From positions 1-54,891 of the forward strand of contig NZ_BMIK01000025.1 in NCBI RefSeq assembly GCF_014642075.1: a stretch of 54,891 bases of DNA, given 5' to 3'. The DNA comes from Parapedobacter defluvii (GTDB lineage Bacteria > Bacteroidota > Bacteroidia > Sphingobacteriales > Sphingobacteriaceae). The notes below the pieces were generated by a model that saw only the letters and a program-made list of their open reading frames with translations, was not told the DNA's origin and did not search any database. The stretch's first letter is position 1. Each line of letters opens with the position of its first letter. Both the position numbers and the translations under genes were made by a program. Below, piece by piece: positions 15,619 through 23,580 of this stretch.

Positions 15619-15702
15619 ACCGATCACTCATCACCGATCACTCATCACCGATCACTCATCACCGATCACCGACCACTCATCACCCCTACCGATGACCGAT
15701 CA
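15619..15702. repeat. 14-bp tandem repeat ACCGATCACTCATC
   Basis: Three exact copies (15619-15632, 15633-15646, 15647-15660) are followed by degraded copies to about 15702, inside the uxuA-SDR intergenic gap. Related GTGATCGG-type repeats occur on the other strand at 26785-26823, so this is a dispersed family in the genome. It would lie in the mRNA between the two genes. Confidence 0.8.
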
Positions 15703-15711
15703 CTATCTCTA

Positions 15712-16533
15712 TCACACTCCGCTCCATGCATTAAAACCGCCATCTACCAAAATAGTTTCTCCCGAAATAAAACCGGAAGCGTCACTCAATAGAAAAATCA
15801 GTGCGCCGGTCAGCTCTTCGGGGCTTCCCAGTCGACCGTATGCTGTATTGTTTACGAAACGTTGGGCGCGGTCTGTATAAGACCCATCGGCATTGGTAAG
15901 CAAGGTGCGGTTTTGCTCGGTAAGAAATACACCCGGTGCAATGGCATTAACCCGCACTTTATCGCCATACCGTTGGGCCAATTCCACAGCCATCCATTTG
16001 GTGTAACCTTCGATTGCACATTTGGCCAGGTTGTACCCCATCACACGTGTGATAGCTTGCTGTGCGGCCAATGAGGAAATATTTACAATGGATCCCTTTC
16101 CTTTTTCGGCAATGACCCGGCCAAAAATATGGGTGGGAATCACCGTGCCGAACAGGTTGAGCTCTACCGCCTTTTGTGTATCCGCGATGTTGCTATCGAA
16201 TAGGTTCTGCTCGGGCCCGATGGTAGCCCCGGGGATATTGCCTCCCGCTGCATTCACCAGGCCGTCTATCGTACCCCATGCATCCAAAATTTCGTCCTTT
16301 GCTTGATGGATCGCCTGCTCATTCAGCACATCGGTAATGACGGCCATGGCTTCTCCACCCTGTGACCGGATAGCAGCTACCCGTGCGTCTGCCCGTTCTT
16401 TATTGCGCCCGAGCACCGCTACCTTGGCTCCCGCCGCTGCGGTTGCCAAAGCGAACGACTCGCCCAAAACGCCGGTAGCGCCGGTAATCACTACTACTTT
16501 CCCTGCCAAAGAAAACTGTTGTATTCCATCCAT
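15712..16533 (-). CDS. SDR oxidoreductase, probable D-mannonate oxidoreductase
   Basis: This 273-aa short-chain dehydrogenase has an NAD(P)-binding start VVITGATGVLGESFALA, an AAGGNIPG segment replacing the usual NNAG, a catalytic serine in ISSLAAQQ and YNLAK as the YxxxK motif. The C-terminus ends FISGETILVDGGFNAWSGV, typical of the family. Its place at the head of the uxuA-uxaC operon suggests it reduces D-fructuronate to D-mannonate, doing the job of UxuB. The substrate is inferred from context only. Confidence 0.88.
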   Translation of the reverse strand: MDGIQQFSLAGKVVVITGATGVLGESFALATAAAGAKVAVLGRNKERADARVAAIRSQGGEAMAVITDVLNEQAIHQAKDEILDAWGTIDGLVNAAGGNIPGATIGPEQNLFDSNIADTQKAVELNLFGTVIPTHIFGRVIAEKGKGSIVNISSLAAQQAITRVMGYNLAKCAIEGYTKWMAVELAQRYGDKVRVNAIAPGVFLTEQNRTLLTNADGSYTDRAQRFVNNTAYGRLGSPEELTGALIFLLSDASGFISGETILVDGGFNAWSGV

Positions 16534-16717
16534 ACTACTTAAATAAGGTCTATATCGTATTTAATCCTCCAATATTAGTCAAAAATGAGCTGAACCTTCT
16601 TACTTTTTTGACAAATATCTACGAAAACGTTGTAGCGCTTTTGACCCCTAAAAATGAGGAAAAGGACTCGTTTACAAAAAATTAACAATTTTATTTTAAG
16701 ATATCGTTTTAAAGCAA

Positions 16718-16725
16718 TACTTTTG
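16718..16725 (+). promoter_or_regulatory. Strong -7 box of the HU gene
   Basis: TACTTTTG matches TAnnTTTG. It is followed by CATCCC, and the stretch ATACTTTTGCATCCC is identical to that of rrn promoter P1 at 54347-54361. Shared sequence with the rRNA promoter suggests high expression. The -33 element is poor. The leader to the ATG is about 55 nt. Confidence 0.65.
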
Positions 16726-16785
16726 CATCCCCAACATTGGAGAGGCTTATGTCTTGAAAAATAATTAATTACAAAAAATATAGAT

Positions 16786-17070
16786 ATGACTAAGGCAGAA
16801 ATTATCGCAGAAATCGCTAACAAAACTGGGTTAGAGAAAGTAGATGTTCAGGAAACGGTTGAAGCTTTTTTTAAAGTAGTAAAGGGTGCAATGATTGGGG
16901 GAGAGAATGTCTACGTGAGAGGGTTTGGTAGTTTTGTAGTGAAAAAAAGAGCTGAAAAGACCGCTCGTAATATCTCAAAAAACACGGCAATTATCATTCC
17001 CGCACACTACGTGCCGACCTTCAAACCCGCCAAGACATTTGTTGAAAAAGTAAAATCTGGCAATAAATAA
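16786..17070 (+). CDS. HU/IHF-family DNA-binding protein
   Basis: This 94-aa histone-like protein bends and compacts DNA. It has the DNABII signature GFGSFVVKKRAEKTARN, with the DNA-contacting arm ending at IIIPAHYVPTFKPAKTF. Length is normal for an HU monomer. It has its own strong promoter and is followed after 36 bases by the TPR protein gene on the same strand. Confidence 0.95.
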   Translation: MTKAEIIAEIANKTGLEKVDVQETVEAFFKVVKGAMIGGENVYVRGFGSFVVKKRAEKTARNISKNTAIIIPAHYVPTFKPAKTFVEKVKSGNK

Positions 17071-17106
17071 GCTTCTGCCTTAACGACAGCAATGTAGCGT
17101 ACCGTC

Positions 17107-17946
17107 ATGCAGCAAAAGACCAAACAAATCGTCGCCATTACCTCCATCGTCGTTGTGATGGGGCTGTTATTGGCACAGCCGATTAAAGGATTGGTCAATG
17201 ATGATACAGCTGCTGCTTCTGCTTCCGGGGATGCGTCATCATCGGGAGTGACCATGGAAAGTGTTTCGCTACAGGCTAAACAAGGGCTCAATGCCAGTAT
17301 CCTTCAGGAAATATCGTCGATCGAGTCACAGTTGCCAGACGCTTCGGGACCGGATAAAATCAAGCTGTTGCAGCAGCTTGCAACGGAGTGGGACGATGTA
17401 AACCGACCAGCCCCGCTGGGGTTTGTTTATGAGGAATTGGCTAAACTCGATCCGAAATTTGATTATTGGCTAAAAGCTGGGGATGCGTACCGGGCTGGAT
17501 ATGCCAATTTGCAGGATACAACCGTGGCGAGAGCGCTGAATGGATACGCGATCAATGCCTACCAAAAAGCACTCGAATTAGATGCAGACAATCTGGATGC
17601 CAAGACAGGGTTAGGCAGTGCCTATGTGAGTGGTACCGATAACCCAATGGCTGGAATTGCGCTGCTTCGGGAAGTGGTGGAAGCGAATCCGTCTCACATT
17701 GGTGCGAACAAATCGCTGGGCTTGTTTTCGATGCAGTCACGTCAGTTCGATCGGGCTATTGATCGGTTTAAAACCGTGGTATCGATAGAACCGGATGCTG
17801 AATCTTATTTTTACCTCGCAACAAGTTACGAAAATATTGGGTTGAAAAAAGAGGCGATTGCTGCCTTTGAAAAAAGCAGGGATCTTGCTGCTGATCCAAC
17901 CCTCACTCAGTTTATCAATCGGAAAATAGATGAATTGAGCAAATAA
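17107..17946 (+). CDS. Membrane-anchored TPR protein
   Basis: This 279-aa protein has one N-terminal membrane segment (about residues 8-24, IVAITSIVVVMGLLLA) and then a periplasmic or cytoplasm-facing region with at least three tetratricopeptide repeats (for example ALNGYAINAYQKALELDADN, and later AIDRFKTVVSIEPDAESYFY). TPR proteins are scaffolds and no partner can be named. The gene lies between HU and the tiny ribosomal-protein-like gene. This arrangement before rng appears to be common in the group, but I state that from memory. Confidence 0.85.
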   Translation: MQQKTKQIVAITSIVVVMGLLLAQPIKGLVNDDTAAASASGDASSSGVTMESVSLQAKQGLNASILQEISSIESQLPDASGPDKIKLLQQLATEWDDVNRPAPLGFVYEELAKLDPKFDYWLKAGDAYRAGYANLQDTTVARALNGYAINAYQKALELDADNLDAKTGLGSAYVSGTDNPMAGIALLREVVEANPSHIGANKSLGLFSMQSRQFDRAIDRFKTVVSIEPDAESYFYLATSYENIGLKKEAIAAFEKSRDLAADPTLTQFINRKIDELSK

Positions 17947-17979
17947 TCACATTTAATTTATTCATTAAAAAAATTAGCT

Positions 17980-18069
17980 ATGCCAAGCGGAAAGAAAAGA
18001 AAAAGACACAAGATGGCTACCCACAAACGTAAAAAACGTTTAAGAAAGAACAGGCACAAGAAAAAATAG
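17980..18069 (+). CDS. Tiny basic protein, AURKAIP1/COX24 (bS22/mS38)-like
   Basis: This 29-codon ORF begins MPSGKKRKRHKMATHKRKKR; more than half the residues are K or R. The pattern KM-x-x-HKRKKRLRKNR resembles the AURKAIP1/COX24 domain, known as mS38 in mitochondria and bS22 in mycobacterial ribosomes. I therefore infer a small ribosomal-subunit protein. It sits just before RNase G, itself involved in rRNA maturation. It is short enough to be missed by automatic annotation. No SD-like sequence precedes it. Confidence 0.7.
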   Translation: MPSGKKRKRHKMATHKRKKRLRKNRHKKK

Positions 18070-18263
18070 TTTTTTCTGTGGACTGATAGGAGCCCACTTC
18101 TGAAATGAGGTATATAAATGAGCGTGATTTTCACACAATCGAACTCTGCCTCATAACGTTAAACAGAAGAAATAAAAGGGCATTTCAAACGTATTTTTAT
18201 TGTTTTATTCAAAGCAGGTGGCCGTCCCGTGGCTGTTGCCTGTTTTGCAAAAGGAAATAGCTG

Positions 18264-19817
18264 TTGGTAAAGGAGTTGATCATCGATGCAGCTCCCGACA
18301 AGGGAGTTACTATCGCTTTACTTCAGGACAAACAGCTTGTAGAGCTCAATAAGGAACAGGCAAACAACAATTACGCGGTAGGCGACATCTACCTGGGTAG
18401 GATCAAGAAAATCATGCCCGGCCTTAATGCCGCATTTGTGGATGTTGGATATTCAAAAGATGCGTTCCTGCATTACCTGGACTTGGGTCCCCAAGTCCAA
18501 TCGCTCATCAAGCTTACCAAGCTGGTAAAGAATGGCAGTTACAAGGAAAAGCTGCTCGATAGTTTAAAATTAGAAAAGGACATCAACAAAGCAGGTAAAA
18601 TTTCTGAGGTATTGACCCGGAATATGCTGTTGCCTGTCCAGATTGCCAAGGAACCCATTTCTACCAAGGGTCCGAGGTTGAGTTCGGATTTATCCATTGC
18701 CGGAAGATATGTTGTCTTAGTACCGTTTTCAAGCGCGGTATCTATCTCCAAGCGTATTAAAGGTAATGCGGAACGTACCCGGCTCAAAAAAATCGTAGAG
18801 AGTATTAAACCCGCTAATTTCGGAGTCATTATCCGTACGGTTTCGGAAGGCAAAGGAGTTGCTGAACTGCAAAAGGATCTGTTGGATGTGATTTCTAAGT
18901 GGGAGGTGCTGACCAATCGGCTTCGGTTGGCCGAACCCACACAGAAAGTGCTGGGTGAGATGGACCGAACTTCGACCATCTTGCGGGACATCCTGACGGA
19001 TGAGTTTTCACACATTTATGTCAACGATCAGGCAATCTTCGAAGAGACACGGTCTTATGTGCAGGAGATCTCTCCTGATTTGGAAAAAATAGTGAAGCTT
19101 TACAAGCACCGTGAACCGATTTTTGAGCACTTCGGGGTAGAACGTCAGATTAAAGCTGCTTTTGGTAAAACGGTAAACCTGCATGGAGGTGCTTACCTGG
19201 TGATTGAGCATACGGAGGCGCTGCACGTCATTGATGTCAACAGTGGAAACCGTACGGCCAATAAAGAAAACCAGGAAGAAAATGCGTTGCAGGTGAACAT
19301 GGAGGCAGCTAAAGAGATTGCCCGTCAGTTGCGGCTGCGTGATATGGGAGGGATTGTGGTCATCGACTTTATCGATATGCACAAGCCGGCCAATCGCAAG
19401 GAGCTGTATGCGTACCTCAAACAATGTATGGCTACCGACCGCGCACGCCATACGATCTTGCCGCCCAGCAAATTTGGACTGGTTCAGATTACGCGGCAGC
19501 GGGTAAGGCCCGAAATGTCGATCGTGACCAACGAAAAATGTCCGGCATGCGATGGCACAGGAGAAATACGGTCGAGTATTGTATTAATGGATGATATCGA
19601 AAATAACCTGAGCTTTATTCTACAAGAGCAGAATGAGAAGGATATCACCTTATGTGTACATCCCTATATTTACGCTTACATCACGTCTGGCTTTATTTCC
19701 CGGCGGGTGAAGTGGTTTACCAAGTTTGGCCGATGGATTAAGGTAAAGGCGATTGCTTCGTACTACCTCACCGAATTCCATTTTTTCAACGGTAAGGACG
19801 TTGAGATAAAATTATAA
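18264..19817 (+). CDS. rng: Ribonuclease G/E family endoribonuclease
   Basis: This 517-aa protein cleaves single-stranded RNA and matures the 16S rRNA 5' end. It has an N-terminal S1 domain (about 35-125, beginning YAVGDIYLGRIKKIMPGLNA), catalytic aspartates D324 (VIDVNSGN) and D368 (VVIDFIDM), and the zinc-link CPAC at 426-429. Length fits RNase G, with no long RNase E tail. The start codon is TTG at 18264, preceded by AAAGGAAA; no ATG fits the family N-terminus MVKELIID. A 194-nt non-coding leader after the small upstream gene may carry regulation, but no clear structure could be assigned. Confidence 0.95.
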   Translation: MVKELIIDAAPDKGVTIALLQDKQLVELNKEQANNNYAVGDIYLGRIKKIMPGLNAAFVDVGYSKDAFLHYLDLGPQVQSLIKLTKLVKNGSYKEKLLDSLKLEKDINKAGKISEVLTRNMLLPVQIAKEPISTKGPRLSSDLSIAGRYVVLVPFSSAVSISKRIKGNAERTRLKKIVESIKPANFGVIIRTVSEGKGVAELQKDLLDVISKWEVLTNRLRLAEPTQKVLGEMDRTSTILRDILTDEFSHIYVNDQAIFEETRSYVQEISPDLEKIVKLYKHREPIFEHFGVERQIKAAFGKTVNLHGGAYLVIEHTEALHVIDVNSGNRTANKENQEENALQVNMEAAKEIARQLRLRDMGGIVVIDFIDMHKPANRKELYAYLKQCMATDRARHTILPPSKFGLVQITRQRVRPEMSIVTNEKCPACDGTGEIRSSIVLMDDIENNLSFILQEQNEKDITLCVHPYIYAYITSGFISRRVKWFTKFGRWIKVKAIASYYLTEFHFFNGKDVEIKL

Positions 19818-19824
19818 GCAACAC

Positions 19825-19849
19825 AAATAGGGGGCACCGCCCTCTATTT
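19825..19849. terminator. Bidirectional terminator between rng and miaA
   Basis: AAATAGGGGGC pairs with GCCCTCTATTT (one G-T pair) around a 3-base loop, with A/T tracts on both sides. It serves the convergent genes rng and miaA and overlaps the miaA stop codon. Confidence 0.75.
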
Positions 19850-20740
19850 ATTGAAATTCCTGACCACCTCATCAGCCATTTCCTGTATGGTTTTTAACGG
19901 CAGCCAATGGATTTTCAGTCCGTCTTTCTCCATTTTCCGGAAATAAGTCATCTGCCGTTTTGCAAAGCGATGTATCGCTGTGTTGAGCCGGGCAAAAAAG
20001 ACATCGTAATCAAATTCACCACGTAGGTATTGCGTGGCATATTTATATTCCAGTCCGTAGTACAGTAATTTTTCCGGAGGGATTCCACGATCTAACAGGG
20101 TTTGAACTTCGGTTAGCAGCCCGTTTTCAAGCCGCTGTTGTAATCGTTCGGTAATGCGCTGCCTGCGTAGTTCGAGCGGCGGGTTGACACCAAACAACTG
20201 GGCGGTTATTCGGGGATGGGACTTTGCCGGCGTGGGATGATGAAGGCACCACGTGGCGATTTCAATCGCCCGGATCAATCGTTTCCTGGTACGGGTGTCG
20301 GCATGGAACCCGGAAGGGATAGGAAACGCGTGCAACGTTTGCAGCAATGTATCCGTGGATAGTGGGTCAAGCGTATGCCGAAGGATAGGGTCTACGGGCA
20401 CGAAGCTGTATTCAAAGGGTTGCAATACGGATTGGATATACAGGCCCGTACCACCGCAGAGAATCGGTTGCTTGCGCTGCTGTTGGAGTGTTTGGAGTGC
20501 CTGATGGAAGTCGTCCTGATATTGGGCCACGTGGTAGGTTTCCCCGGCATTGCGGATGTCAATGAGGAAATGGGGGATATCGCCATAGTCATCCAAATCC
20601 TTTCCCGTGCCAATATCCATATCCCGGTATACCTGTCTTGAATCCGCACTGATGATGGCGCCGTTTATGCGTTTAGCTACTTCTATAGCCAATTTCGTCT
20701 TGCCAGACGCCGTGGGACCAAGAATCACCAACAGTTTCAC
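19844..20740 (-). CDS. miaA: tRNA dimethylallyltransferase
   Basis: This 298-aa enzyme adds a dimethylallyl group to A37 of tRNAs that read UNN codons. It has the P-loop ILGPTASGKTKLA at the N-terminus, the family motif ISADSRQVYRDMDIGTGK, and LCGGTGLYIQSVL further in. It starts at a GTG (20740) that overlaps the upstream stop as GTGA, so translation is coupled to that gene. Confidence 0.95.
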   Translation of the reverse strand: MKLLVILGPTASGKTKLAIEVAKRINGAIISADSRQVYRDMDIGTGKDLDDYGDIPHFLIDIRNAGETYHVAQYQDDFHQALQTLQQQRKQPILCGGTGLYIQSVLQPFEYSFVPVDPILRHTLDPLSTDTLLQTLHAFPIPSGFHADTRTRKRLIRAIEIATWCLHHPTPAKSHPRITAQLFGVNPPLELRRQRITERLQQRLENGLLTEVQTLLDRGIPPEKLLYYGLEYKYATQYLRGEFDYDVFFARLNTAIHRFAKRQMTYFRKMEKDGLKIHWLPLKTIQEMADEVVRNFNK

Positions 20741-21540
20741 GGCGATACCTTGATCAATTTAATGCTACCGCTGTTTTGAATAGGAGTATATCCCTGTGTT
20801 TTCCGTGCGTGAGGGGGCACCTTTTTGATTTCTTCGGGCAGTGTATGTTCATCGTACCTTTGCTTGGTATGGGTATTTATCCAAAACCGTTGCGGTTCGG
20901 TTTCACCGGCGATGGAGAAGCCGATTTTGCGGTAACTATCACCATCGGACCAGTCTTTATCTGCATAAGTCATGATATCCCCCGGGTGGAATGCCTGTTG
21001 GAAGGCGTCAATTAGTTTGCTGAATCCGCCGACGACTTGTACGCCTTGTTTGTGACAAAAACGGAGTAGCTCAAAAGATCGGTAGTCGTCCGGTTGATTG
21101 TTCATTTTCCGGCCGCCGCTGAATACGGCAATTGCCACTAAATCACCTTTATGGAATAATCCGTAGCGGTATTTACCGGGTAGCGCCACCTGTAGGTGAT
21201 GCGCTTGTTGGAAAGCCATGGCAACCCCCTTATCGATGCGGGCCGCTACGGTATCCCGGGCGTATATTCGCTTTGCTTTCCCCGCTAATGCGGCAATCCG
21301 GTTGAGCAGGAGGTCTGGTCGCGTGATCCATAGATCTTCGTCAACATGGATGCAGCGGGTGTCCGTATCCACCTGTATACGTTTGTCGGAATCAGACAGG
21401 TAGTAGACAATGCTAACCGGCGTTTCATTTGCAGATAACAAGCAGGCTGTTTCTGACAGGGCGTGCAGATTAAATTCGGTATCCAACTTATTTTGCAGCT
21501 CTGTGAGGAATTTATAGAACGAACTGTTGACGTTAAACAT
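20737..21540 (-). CDS. Unknown protein with a homing-endonuclease-like C-terminal domain
   Basis: This 267-aa protein is not one I can name. The C-terminal half (DIMTYADKDWSDGDSYRKIG, then GETEPQRFWINTHTKQRY) resembles the small domain found in phage and Hef-like homing-endonuclease proteins. The N-terminal part has no recognised motif. I chose the ATG at 21540 (MFNVNSSFYKF) because the upstream extension reads like non-coding sequence and because a TAAGTTTG promoter box lies just above. It is translationally coupled to miaA. Confidence 0.7.
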   Translation of the reverse strand: MFNVNSSFYKFLTELQNKLDTEFNLHALSETACLLSANETPVSIVYYLSDSDKRIQVDTDTRCIHVDEDLWITRPDLLLNRIAALAGKAKRIYARDTVAARIDKGVAMAFQQAHHLQVALPGKYRYGLFHKGDLVAIAVFSGGRKMNNQPDDYRSFELLRFCHKQGVQVVGGFSKLIDAFQQAFHPGDIMTYADKDWSDGDSYRKIGFSIAGETEPQRFWINTHTKQRYDEHTLPEEIKKVPPHARKTQGYTPIQNSGSIKLIKVSP

Positions 21541-21790
21541 GGACCATAGGTAATTGATTCGCAAACTTAAGATAAAATTGCGTTCATATGCAAGTTGGCG
21601 TGTACTACTTTTCTGTTTTCTCAAAAAAAAAGCAGCGTCGCACGCCGGCTTTCTTAGCAACTTAGTGCCTTTGCGGGATACGTTTAGGACGCAAAGATTC
21701 GCTTCGCGAGCAACAGCGGATCACTTTCGATGAACACAAAATTTGCAAGAGATCCCTGTTTTTTGCGCAAATTATCGATATTCGTATAAT

Positions 21791-23572
21791 ATGAAGAAAA
21801 TCCTTGTGGCGATGGGTGCCTTTTTGGTTTGTCTTTGTGGTAACCAAGCTCTTTATGCACAACGACAGGCCCCACAGCCCAACCTGACTGTCTTATTGAA
21901 CAACTATACCCGGCTAATTCCATTGCGGGATTTGGGAAACCGGGATATCGCGTATATGGGTAACCTGACTGTACCTGCTTTTGTAACAGTGGCCGATATG
22001 TTGGAACGATACGCACCGGTAACCCGTTTTGCACTACCCGAAAATGCGGATATGTATCACGACCTGGATGAACAACTGAAGTTCCATAACACGCTCATTG
22101 TGGGGTTAGCGTCTGCGGATTTGGCTAACAAGCGCTTGCTGCAATTTATTTCGACACAGGCCGTGGGCAAACAACTAATTCTAACGGTTTTCGGCGCGGG
22201 GACCAGGCTGCAAGAGCTGGATTTTGTGCACTATCCGATCTTATGGAACCCTGAGTTATCGGAACTTTCTGCACGTAATGCTGCCATGTCTGTATTCGGT
22301 GGTTTAGCCTGTACTGCCCGATTGCCCCAATCCTTTTCTGCGCGGTATGCGGTCGGTGCTGGTTTTACCACAGAACAAACCCGCCTGGAGTATGCCAATG
22401 CAGGAGTTATGGGCATTGATGCCAGGCGTTTGGAAGCAAACATCGACGCAATAGCGGAGGAGGCTATCCGGGAACGTGCGACCCCGGGCGCCGTAATACT
22501 GATTGCAAGAGGAGGGAAGGTGATTTTCGAAAAAGCTTACGGACATCATACGTACTCAGGCAGCACGCCTACCCGGGTTTCCGATCTTTTCGATATGGCT
22601 TCGGTTACCAAAATTACGGCCACAACTCCTACGATCATGCGCCTGGTTGAACGAGGAATCATCAATCTCGACAGTACAATGGGCTATTACCTCCTGCAAG
22701 CGCAATCCACCAATAAAAATCGCACCAAGCTACGGGATGTTATGCTGCACGAAGCAGGCTTTATTCCCTATATCCCTTTTTACCGAGAGCTGAAACCAGC
22801 GGATCTCAGCACCGACTCCTCAGCGGCTTACTCAGTCAAGGTGGCGGACGGATGCTACATCCGGACCGGGTATTATCAGGACGTGATGTGGCCCACCATG
22901 TTGTATTCGAAGCTTAATACACCCGGGACCTATGTGTACAGCGATATCAGTATGTATGTGATGAAGGAAGTAGCTGAGCACCAAACGGGTATCCCCATCC
23001 AGGATTACGTTCAACAGGAATTTTACCGCCCCTTGGGCATGCAAACTGCAGGGTATCTTCCCAGGCAACGTTTCCCAAAGGCGCGCATCGTACCCACTGA
23101 GAATGACAAGACGTTTCGGAAGACCTTATTACAAGGATATGTGCACGATCAGGGGGCGGCCATGGCAGGAGGCATAGCCGGCCATGCGGGGCTATTTGCC
23201 ACAGCAAATGACCTGGCTATCTACGGACAATTGTTACTCAATCGGGGGGAATATGGGGGAGATCGGTATTTTAAGGGAGAGACCGTTGATTTGTTCACTT
23301 CCAAGCAATCGGCCACGAGCAGGCGTGGCTTGGGATTCGACCGGTGGGATCCGGATACTACTGCACATTATCCTTCAAGGCTGGCATCTGACGCTACCTT
23401 TGGGCATACAGGATATACGGGCACATGCATTTGGATTGATCCGAAGGAACAATTAACCTATGTCTTTTTATCCAATCGTGTACACCCTGCGGTGAGCGCC
23501 AAGTTGGGCAATCTCAATATTCGGGGAAGGATACAGGACGCGGTTTATGAAGCGATTAATGCGGCGAAATAG
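21791..23572 (+). CDS. Serine hydrolase (class C beta-lactamase fold) with GH3 C-terminal-like domain
   Basis: This ~593-aa secreted protein has a signal peptide (MKKILVAMGAFLVCLCG, cut after YAQ). The region to about residue 215 looks like the C-terminal domain of family 3 glycoside hydrolases. A serine beta-lactamase/transpeptidase domain follows, with SVTK as the S-x-x-K nucleophile motif and YSD as the YxN-like motif. Bacteroidota often encode ~1000-aa fusions of NagZ (GH3) and this domain; here the catalytic GH3 barrel is absent. It may act in cell-wall recycling. I use the ATG at 21791, since it starts the signal peptide. Confidence 0.85.
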   Translation: MKKILVAMGAFLVCLCGNQALYAQRQAPQPNLTVLLNNYTRLIPLRDLGNRDIAYMGNLTVPAFVTVADMLERYAPVTRFALPENADMYHDLDEQLKFHNTLIVGLASADLANKRLLQFISTQAVGKQLILTVFGAGTRLQELDFVHYPILWNPELSELSARNAAMSVFGGLACTARLPQSFSARYAVGAGFTTEQTRLEYANAGVMGIDARRLEANIDAIAEEAIRERATPGAVILIARGGKVIFEKAYGHHTYSGSTPTRVSDLFDMASVTKITATTPTIMRLVERGIINLDSTMGYYLLQAQSTNKNRTKLRDVMLHEAGFIPYIPFYRELKPADLSTDSSAAYSVKVADGCYIRTGYYQDVMWPTMLYSKLNTPGTYVYSDISMYVMKEVAEHQTGIPIQDYVQQEFYRPLGMQTAGYLPRQRFPKARIVPTENDKTFRKTLLQGYVHDQGAAMAGGIAGHAGLFATANDLAIYGQLLLNRGEYGGDRYFKGETVDLFTSKQSATSRRGLGFDRWDPDTTAHYPSRLASDATFGHTGYTGTCIWIDPKEQLTYVFLSNRVHPAVSAKLGNLNIRGRIQDAVYEAINAAK

Positions 23573-23580
23573 GATGTATC

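Noticed and set aside
15619-15702. Short repeats considered as a CRISPR array
   Set aside because: The 14-bp units are contiguous, without unique spacers, and no cas genes are nearby.
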